Positions 58,207 to 64,000 of a stretch of DNA of 64,000 nt are shown in pieces; within the stretch, counting starts at the first letter, position 1, and each line of letters opens with the position of its first letter. The DNA is from Lewinellaceae bacterium (lineage in GTDB: Bacteria; Bacteroidota; Bacteroidia; Chitinophagales; Saprospiraceae), in the NCBI GenBank assembly GCA_016711435.1, contig JADJSY010000085.1:1-64000 (forward strand), in the 5' to 3' direction. Under the pieces are notes generated by a model, which did no database searches, was not told the DNA's origin, and saw only the letters and a list, made by a program, of their open reading frames with translations. The position numbers and the translations under genes were made by a program.

Positions 58207-58956
58207 ATGTCCGCAATCGTCATTATCCCGACTTACAATGAACGGGAAAATATAGAAGCCATCATTCGCGCTGTCTTTAGCCAGGCAGAGCCTTTTCATG
58301 TATTGGTCGTAGATGACGGTTCGCCGGATGGCACTGCTCAGATTGTACAGGATTTGCAACACACCAAGTTGTTCGGCGACCGCCTGCACTTGCTCGAACG
58401 CCGCGGCAAACTGGGACTCGGAACGGCTTATATCGCCGGTTTTCGCTGGGGCCTCAAACGCGGATACAATTATTTTTTCGAGATGGACGCCGATTTTTCA
58501 CACAACCCGGCCGATTTGGTACGCCTGCTGGATAAGTGCCGCGTGGAAGGCGCCGATGTAGCCGTCGGTTCGCGCTACTGCCGGGGTGGAAAACTCGAAA
58601 ACTGGCCCTGGGATCGCATTTTCCTTTCGCGCGGCGCCTCTCTGTACACCAGCCTGATTCTCTGGATGCCGGTGTCCGACCCCACAGCAGGTTTTATTTG
58701 TTACCGCCGCGCAGTGCTGGATACGATTGATCTGGGTAAAATCCGCTTTATCGGTTATGCCTTCCAGATTGAAATGAAATTCGCAGCGCGCAGCCTCGGA
58801 TTCAGCGTCAAAGAGGTTCCCATTACGTTTAAAGACCGGGAAAAAGGACAGTCCAAAATGTCGCTCCATATTATCCGGGAAGCCATGCTGGGGGTGCTAC
58901 AGATGCGCTGGCGGGGATTTTTTGCGTCGTACAGAAAAGGGGCTACCCAGATGTAA
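58207..58956 (+). CDS. Polyprenol monophosphomannose synthase (GT2)
   Basis: A 249-residue GT2 glycosyltransferase of the dolichol-phosphate mannosyltransferase type, moving a sugar (typically mannose from GDP-mannose) to a polyprenyl phosphate carrier. Motifs: VIIPTYNERENIEAII; VLVVDDGSPDGTAQ; the metal-binding DxD in FFEMDADFSHNP; AVGSRYCRGGKLENWP; and GYAFQIEMKFAARSLGF. ATG 58207 begins at the family start; an upstream in-frame start at 58147 would overlap the previous gene. Confidence 0.92.
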   Translation: MSAIVIIPTYNERENIEAIIRAVFSQAEPFHVLVVDDGSPDGTAQIVQDLQHTKLFGDRLHLLERRGKLGLGTAYIAGFRWGLKRGYNYFFEMDADFSHNPADLVRLLDKCRVEGADVAVGSRYCRGGKLENWPWDRIFLSRGASLYTSLILWMPVSDPTAGFICYRRAVLDTIDLGKIRFIGYAFQIEMKFAARSLGFSVKEVPITFKDREKGQSKMSLHIIREAMLGVLQMRWRGFFASYRKGATQM

Positions 58957-58961
58957 GGAGA

Positions 58962-59440
58962 CTACGGCCTTACTTTTCCCGAAAAAACGCTCGCTTTGGA
59001 ATTGAACGGATTGCCCGATGAGCGGCGGAAAGAAACTACCTCCGCCAACCTCCAAGGGGCCGTTCATCATGTTCCAGAAAGGAATTTAGCCAAAACTAAT
59101 TTTGAAAAACGATGTCAAAGCCTTCCAGCCGGCTGTCCGGTTGCCGGAGCAGATCGCTCGCCGTTTTTAAATACTCCAGCGTCATTTTCCTTTTAACCTC
59201 AAAAGGCACTGGTTTGCTAGAGCCCGGGGGCAATGGTTTCTTCCTCTTCTGGCTGGGGTAGGCGAAAGCAGGTCTAGAAGTCCATAGCCCAGTAAAAGTA
59301 CGCTACCATCCGTGCGACGACCGTTTCGGCGGTAAAAGCATCAGGGTAGTCCGGTATTTCCCGGGAGGGGGGGAACAGGGCGGCGGGCGGCCCCACCCTT
59401 TTACCTTGGGAAGCCCCAAAGCTCGAGCAACGGTTTTGCT
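58962..59440 (-). pseudogene. DinB-like protein (heavily frameshifted)
   Basis: Visible only by joining frames on the minus strand. Pieces in order: IPDYPDAFTAETVVARMVAY (near 59300-59360), MTLEYLKTASDLLRQP then SRLEGFDIVFQN (near 59110-59190), PFWNMMNGPL (near 59050-59085) and VVSFRRSSGNPFNSKASVFS ending at a TAG at 58962-58964. This succession matches DinB/DUF1569-like metal-dependent proteins. At least four frame changes occur, plus G/C-rich rubbish near 59370-59400. No start could be fixed. Confidence 0.5.
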
Positions 59441-59490
59441 ATAAAGGGTTTGAGTAAGTAAGTGTGCAAAAATAGTTTTGATTAAAGTCT

Positions 59491-59545
59491 CTGTAAATGC
59501 TTCATTATCAACACAGATAACTAATAACGGATAACTGATAACTAC
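59491..59545 (+). repeat. Head plus TAATAAC array, copy D
   Basis: CTGTAAATGCTTCATTATCA then ACACAGATAACTAATAACGG and further GATAACT words. It matches the head near 23538 and lies about 50 bp upstream of the DoxX-like gene in its orientation. Confidence 0.7.
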
Positions 59546-59596
59546 TTATTTTCAATTGTATTCCTACATTTAGAGCCAAATTTCACAAACATAACC

Positions 59597-60376
59597 ATGA
59601 ATAAAGAACTGATTGGCAGAAAATTTTTCGGAACAGGCATGCTTTACCTGTCCGTGCTTTGCTTCCTGTCTGCCGATTTTATCTTTGGCCGGCCACCTGT
59701 GGTCACTGATTTACCCATCCTGGCTTATTTGTTGGGGGCCATTGTCGGGGTGTCATCCATCGCGGTATTGATTAACTCAAAACACGGCGCCTCGGCGGGA
59801 TTGTTTATAGCCGTTATCATTCTGATCTTTTCTTTATTAATCCGTCATGTGCCTTTTGTCATCAGATCGTTTGCCTTTGAAAAGATACTGTGGAACATTA
59901 ATGGATTCAAAACGCTTGCTTTGGTTGGAGGTTCCCTGATTGTTTCGGCCTCCTTTTTTCAAGACCGGGACAAGGATGCGCCGCCATTTATCTTTCATTC
60001 AAATACCGTCCATTCCTTCAAAGTGACGGGTATCGTTTTTCTAAGCATTTTTCTGATCATCTCCGGTTTTGCGCACTTCCGGTTTTTGGATTTTGTAACC
60101 GGATTTATACCGGATTACATCCCGTTTCACGGATTTTTTGCTCCATTTACGGGTGTGTGTCTGATCGCAGGCGGGGTTGGTCTGCTTTTGCCGCCGACCA
60201 GGTTCTGGGCGGCTTTACTGTCGGGCAGTATGATATTCGGCTGGTTTTTGCTCCTGCATATTCCCCGGTTTTTAGCCGATATGAACGCGACAAGCGACCG
60301 CCAGGGATTGGGCGAATCGCTTGTCTTTGCCGGGATTTTGTTTGTCCTGGCGGGTATGAGTGAAAAGAAGGCGTAA
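59597..60376 (+). CDS. DoxX-like multi-pass membrane protein
   Basis: A 259-residue protein with about eight hydrophobic helices. The second half (ISGFAHFRFLDFVTGFIP; PFTGVCLIAGGVGLLLPPT; LSGSMIFGWFLLLHIPRFLA) has the pattern of DoxX-type quinol-oxidase-related proteins; the first half may be a divergent duplicate. Function in Bacteroidota is unknown. It lies next to DUF2231 and rubrerythrin genes on the other strand, loosely suggesting redox stress. Confidence 0.7.
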   Translation: MNKELIGRKFFGTGMLYLSVLCFLSADFIFGRPPVVTDLPILAYLLGAIVGVSSIAVLINSKHGASAGLFIAVIILIFSLLIRHVPFVIRSFAFEKILWNINGFKTLALVGGSLIVSASFFQDRDKDAPPFIFHSNTVHSFKVTGIVFLSIFLIISGFAHFRFLDFVTGFIPDYIPFHGFFAPFTGVCLIAGGVGLLLPPTRFWAALLSGSMIFGWFLLLHIPRFLADMNATSDRQGLGESLVFAGILFVLAGMSEKKA

Positions 60377-60403
60377 GATGGTCCGGCGCCGGACTACCAC
60401 TTT

Positions 60404-60913
60404 TTACTCGTCGTCATCACTTTTTTCTCCGCCGCCATTCCCCGGGTTTTCATTGCCAACGGTTGCCGTTGCGCCGCTTCTGATTTCGGTATGCCTGATT
60501 TCGCCGCCAGAGGAGCCGACGCGTTGTGCAAATACCATAGTTCCGATAGCAGCAACCAATGTCAGGGCGTACAGTGTAGCTGCTATTTTTTTCGATTTGA
60601 AGTCGGCATAAAAAGTGGCAAGCGAAAACAAGCCCAATGCGCCCACCATCCAAAGGAAACTATTGGCAAGGTCTTCATGCGCTTCCATCAGGTTTTCGCT
60701 GACGCCGGGCAGGCCTTCTACGATCTCCTCCGCGCCCTCGCCAGTCAGGTAAGCCGGTATGGCACAGAGGGCTGAAATGACGAAGATTCCCAGCGCCGTT
60801 CTTTTTACGGTGTTGTTTTTCAGAAAATAACCGCCGGCTAAAATCAGTATTCCAAAAAGGGTACCTAAAATGGGTAAGTGGTTGAACAAGAGATGCAAAT
60901 GTGCCTGGTTCAT
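60404..60913 (-). CDS. DUF2231-like membrane protein
   Basis: A 169-residue protein starting MNQAHLHLLFNHLPILGTLF, a His-rich first helix typical of DUF2231-like proteins, with four membrane helices (GIFVISALCAIPAYLTG; FLWMVGALGLFSLATFYAD; ALTLVAAIGTMVFAQRV) and a Gly/Asp-rich tail (NGGGEKSDDDE). Possible heme or redox function is inferred from the family only. It is convergent with the DoxX-like gene, 27 bp apart. Confidence 0.65.
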   Translation of the reverse strand: MNQAHLHLLFNHLPILGTLFGILILAGGYFLKNNTVKRTALGIFVISALCAIPAYLTGEGAEEIVEGLPGVSENLMEAHEDLANSFLWMVGALGLFSLATFYADFKSKKIAATLYALTLVAAIGTMVFAQRVGSSGGEIRHTEIRSGATATVGNENPGNGGGEKSDDDE

Positions 60914-60939
60914 GGTTATTGTTTTTAAAAATGAGTGAT

Positions 60940-61050
60940 GAGTTGTTGATCCAGTTGATGAGGGTTGAGCATGTTGAGAGGTTGAGGGTGGTAACTTAGA
61001 TGCTTTGAGTAATCACCCTCAACAATCTCAACCTCAACAATCTCATCAAC
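60940..61050. repeat. Inverted GTTGATN/GTTGAGN arrays
   Basis: GTTGATGAGGGTTGAGCATG-type words at 60943-60993 face CAACAATCTCAACCTCAACA-type words at 61011-61050. The right arm abuts the stop codon of the rubrerythrin gene (61051-61053). Confidence 0.85.
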
Positions 61051-61808
61051 CTAAAGTGCGTTGATTTTACGAACCGCTCGCTGTTGGTCATCGAAATCCG
61101 GCAGCGTTTGGGCGGGGTGGTATCATAGGTGTTGCCACAGGTAGGACACACATAGTATACTGCTGAGAGGGTACCGACCTGGTTGTTTTGTAGGGCAGCG
61201 AGCGCTTTTTCATACAGCGGTTTGTGCCTTTGTTCTGTTCTGTACGCATAGTTCAGGCTGGTAAGTGCGAGTTGGTTATCTGCCGAATTAGCGGCGGTCA
61301 GGAATTCCGGGTACATGGTAGTAATTTCATAGGATTCTCCTGCGACCGCATCAGTCAGGTTCTCTTTTGTGGTTTTGACTGTGTATTGCGGCTTAACATC
61401 GGCAACTGTTTCGCCCATGTCTTCAAGCACAGATCTGTGGTTGTTGGCGTGGATTTTTTCCGATGCTGACGTGGCTTTAAACAAAAGTGCGATTTGTGTA
61501 AAACCTTCTTCCTGTGCTTTTTTGGAATACGCAGCGTATTTGGCGCTTGCGGTGGTTTCGCCTTCAAAAGCAGCTTTCAGGTTGTTTACAGTAGCCGTTT
61601 TGGCATCTGTGCCGGGTGTTTCAGATTTGCTTTTGTTTTCGCCTTCGTCGTCGTCCTGTTCTGTTTTGGCTGAGCCTGCCAGTGTTTCGGTCTGAAGCAT
61701 TTCGGGGGCCTGAAGTCCTGTAGTGTTTTCAGTATTGGCGCCGCAGGCGGGCAAGAGAATCCAGGCAGCAATAGCCAGGAATGCAGGTACTAAAATGTTG
61801 TTTTTCAT
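61051..61808 (-). CDS. Exported rubrerythrin-like protein (frameshift at last codons)
   Basis: A lipoprotein (FLAIAAWILLPACGANTE, lipobox Cys about residue 23) with an acidic linker and a ferritin-like rubrerythrin domain: AAFEGETTASAKYAAYSKKA (about 80-100), EKIHANNHRSVLEDM, YEITTMYPEFLTAANSADNQ and YAYRTEQRHKPLYEKAL. A C-terminal rubredoxin-like knuckle (YYVCPTCGNTYD...KRC) has only three of four usual Cys as written. One missing A near 61068 turns the tail VKINAL into a spurious extension. The role is peroxide reduction or iron handling in the periplasm. Confidence 0.88.
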
Positions 61809-61912
61809 TGTCTTATCTTTTTAATTTGTTTGTTTGCGTTTGATAAGACAAAGGTGGCGGTGGGCGCCTTAAAGGAAACTTGAGGGATTCTAAAAATTGG
61901 CTTAAAAAGTGA

Positions 61913-63277
61913 TCAAAATCCAAGCACCACTTCCACGCCTGCTCTACTGCTCACCCTCAACTCAATCCCCAGCAAATCCGCCAGTTTTTTGGCAATTGAC
62001 AGTCCCAGTCCTGCGCCCGGTACGGTAGTGCTTCGCGCTTCATCGGCCCGATAAAAACGTTCGAAAACATGCGGCAAATGCTCAGCCGGAATGCCAGGGC
62101 CGTTATCCCGAATCGCCAGCGAAGCGTTTTCAGGTAGCCAGGTACAAACAATTTGCCCGCCGGAATGCCCGTATTTGATGGCATTGCCGATCAGGTTATC
62201 GAGGATGATATGGAGCAGGGTAGCATCGGTGTGGAGTACGGTCGCGGGTGGAATATGCAGGCGGAGTGCTATGCTTTTTTCTGATAAACGGGGCTGCCAT
62301 TTCTCTGATAGTGCACGGAGCAGCGTATTCAAATCAACAGTTGTTCTGTTGACAGGAATGCTGTTGTTTTCCAGACGCGCCAGTTGCAACAATTGATCGA
62401 GCATGGCGTTCAGGCGGTCCACTTCGCGGATCACGCGCCCGATTTTTTCTTCATATTGCGCCGGTTCCCGCTGCTTGCGAACCAACACTTCCAGGGTGCC
62501 GCGAATGGCCGTTAGCGGAGTGCGTATTTCGTGCGAAGCATCGGCAGTGAATTGTTTTTCGCGCTGTATGCCGTTTTCCACCCGTTGTAGTAGTTCGTTG
62601 ATGGTAGTGGCCAATTGGTAAATTTCATCCTTGTTTTCAGGCAAAGGCAGCCGAGCGTCTATATTGGCCTCGCTGATGCCGGATGCCGACTGTATCAGCC
62701 GCTGTACAGGCGCTATACCTTTGGAAGCAGCCAGGGCAGTTGCCAGAAACAGTATAATCAGGAGCAACGGAAAAGCAATCCACAGGGTATTGCGCAGGTT
62801 GTGTAGCACGACAGCCGATTCCTCCTGCGAGATACCCACCGTCAGGTGACCGATGACCGAGTTGCGTTCATTGAGAATGGGAAACTGCCCCTGCCGGATG
62901 CGCTGGTCAGTGATACGGCTGTTAAAATACGCCTCCCGGGAAAGTTGGGGATCGAATAGTAATATGTCGTTTTTTAAATTGGCGCTGCGGAATAACAATT
63001 GCCCTCCGGCATCCAGCAGTTGCAGGAAAGTTGGGTTTACTTCAATTTGCTGGTGTTCTTTTTCCTCCCATTCGGGCATTTGATCGATGATAATGGAATC
63101 GCCCGACCAGCGCAGGTTGTTCAGCACCTCTTCTTTTTCCTGCCGGATGTCCTCGTCTAAGTGGTTGTAGGCGGTAAAATAAACCACGCCGTACACTACG
63201 AGAAAAACCAGCCCGATGGTGACGGCGGCAGCGAGGGCGCTGAACAGTGCAATCCGATTTCTGAAACCCAGGTTCAT
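61913..63277 (-). CDS. OmpR-class sensor histidine kinase
   Basis: A 454-residue membrane kinase. Two membrane helices (ALAAAVTIGLVFLVVYGVVY and TLWIAFPLLLIILFLATALA) flank a ~130-residue periplasmic sensor. HAMP follows, then the HisKA box FTADASHEIRTPLTAIRGTL (about residues 242-261) with phospho-His, and the HATPase with N-box LHIILDNLIGNAIKYG, DNGPGIPAEHLPHVFERFYR and GAGLGLSIAKKLADLLG. ATG 63277 overlaps the regulator stop (ATGA), so the pair is coupled. Signal unknown. Confidence 0.95.
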   Translation of the reverse strand: MNLGFRNRIALFSALAAAVTIGLVFLVVYGVVYFTAYNHLDEDIRQEKEEVLNNLRWSGDSIIIDQMPEWEEKEHQQIEVNPTFLQLLDAGGQLLFRSANLKNDILLFDPQLSREAYFNSRITDQRIRQGQFPILNERNSVIGHLTVGISQEESAVVLHNLRNTLWIAFPLLLIILFLATALAASKGIAPVQRLIQSASGISEANIDARLPLPENKDEIYQLATTINELLQRVENGIQREKQFTADASHEIRTPLTAIRGTLEVLVRKQREPAQYEEKIGRVIREVDRLNAMLDQLLQLARLENNSIPVNRTTVDLNTLLRALSEKWQPRLSEKSIALRLHIPPATVLHTDATLLHIILDNLIGNAIKYGHSGGQIVCTWLPENASLAIRDNGPGIPAEHLPHVFERFYRADEARSTTVPGAGLGLSIAKKLADLLGIELRVSSRAGVEVVLGF

Positions 63278-63950
63278 GCGTCGTCGTCGACACGGTAACC
63301 GATTCCGCGCAGGGTTTGAATGAACGAAGGCTGGCCCGGTGCGTCTAGTTTTTTGCGCAAAAAGTTGATATACACGTCGATGACGGACGTGTCGTGGTCA
63401 AAATGGATGTCCCATACCTTTTCGATGATGCTGGTACGGCGGCAGACTTTGCCTTTGTTGCGGAGCAGGAGTTCGAGCAAGGCGAATTCTTTTGGGTGAG
63501 TTCTACCGGTTTTCCGGCTTTCAGCACCCGGTGGGTGGCGACATCCAGTTCAATATCGGCGTATTTAAAAATATTTTGTTCTCCTTCGCTGCTTCGCAAC
63601 AACACGCGTATGCGGGCCAGCAGTTCTTCAAAGGCAAAAGGTTTGCGCAGGTAGTCGTTGGCGCCGGTTTCCAGTCCGAACACCACATCGTCTACCGTGT
63701 CTTTGGCGGTCAGGAAAATGACCGGCACCGTTTTGTTCTCCTTCCGAATAGCCCTGCATATTTCGATGCCGCTCATGCCGGGTAGCATCCAGTCCAGCAA
63801 AATCAGGTCGTATTCCGGCAGGTTGTCTAATGCCAGTTGAAGGCCTTCCTTGCCGTTGTGGGCAACATCTGTGGCAAAACCTTCTTCTTTCAGACCTTCT
63901 GCGATGAAATGAGCAATGGCCGTTTCGTCTTCTACTAGTAAAATGCGCAT
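63274..63950 (-). CDS. OmpR/PhoB-family response regulator (one frameshift)
   Basis: The partner of the kinase above. The receiver has MRILLVEDETAIAHF, phospho-Asp in YDLILLDWMLPGMSG (about residue 51), VIFLTAKDTVDDVV and DYLRKPFAFEELLARI. The winged-helix output domain follows; a frame change near 63490 (after ELTQK) is followed by FALLELLLRNKGKVCRRTS-type sequence and VIDVYINFLRKKLDAPGQPS and QTLRGIGYRV. ATG 63950 gives the normal length of about 225. Confidence 0.93.
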
Positions 63951-64000
63951 GGTTGCGATAATTGGTTCGTCAGGTTGTTTTTTCTGCAAAGTTGCCTGAC

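Overview
The window looks like a chromosomal contig from a Bacteroidota member, most likely Saprospiria (inference). The evidence is: at least five proteins with C-terminal type IX secretion (T9SS) sorting domains; Bacteroidota-type promoters (TTTG, 19 nt, TAnnTTTG) ahead of rimP and a toxin-antitoxin locus; the rimP-nusA-infB order; LytS/LytTR regulators; and CotH, DUF4956 and PycTM families. I saw no tRNA, rRNA or CRISPR array.

Layout. 0-5.6 kb holds a BatA-like protein, a TPR plus class III cyclase and a T9SS beta-lactamase-fold hydrolase, all badly frameshifted. 5.7-10.2 kb is an AT-rich restriction-modification (R-M) locus with an XRE/S24 regulator, a large N6-adenine methylase and a PD-(D/E)XK nuclease. 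10.4-17.9 kb, mostly minus strand, has an OmpA/TSP3 protein, a subtilase, a peptidoglycan-binding/L,D-transpeptidase-like protein, a membrane protein, a DUF481 protein and an acetyltransferase. 18.2-19.9 kb is a T9SS soluble sugar dehydrogenase. 20.0-23.4 kb is an antitoxin with a 15-residue PIN toxin stub, abutting a second AT-rich R-M locus (methylase, nuclease, controller). 23.6-28.7 kb is infB-nusA-rimP with promoter, leader hairpin and terminator. 28.8-35.1 kb has envelope proteins, a fatty acid hydroxylase, a heme/copper T9SS protein and a LytS/LytTR pair. 35.5-37.5 kb is a rhodanese / diheme cytochrome / DsrE module. 37.7-45.6 kb is a CotH-CotH-DUF4956-VTC-HlyD cluster. 45.9-50.98 kb has a DUF885 peptidase, two outer-envelope proteins, an ATPase plus STAS-like (DUF4325) pair and a small toxin-antitoxin-like pair. 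51-56 kb is IcmF mutase and TolC. 56.2-64 kb has RfbC, an HD-PycTM fusion, a polyprenol-phosphate mannosyltransferase, a broken DinB-like gene, DoxX, DUF2231, rubrerythrin and an OmpR-type two-component system.

Two properties cut across the window. First, almost every spacer holds short arrays of about 7-nt words (GTGTTTN, GTTATTN, CTCTCAC, GTTGAGN, ATTGATA and others), usually as two inverted arms, often beginning exactly at a stop codon. Some carry a conserved head sequence, and one gene (IcmF) carries four repeat-derived insertions within its coding sequence. This is the best candidate here for an undescribed, genome-shaping repeat system.

Second, single-base indels are dense and clustered, and hit even infB, which should be essential. 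There is also a 21-G run. Many 'broken' genes are therefore probably consensus errors rather than real pseudogenes. I give merged spans and mark the breaks.
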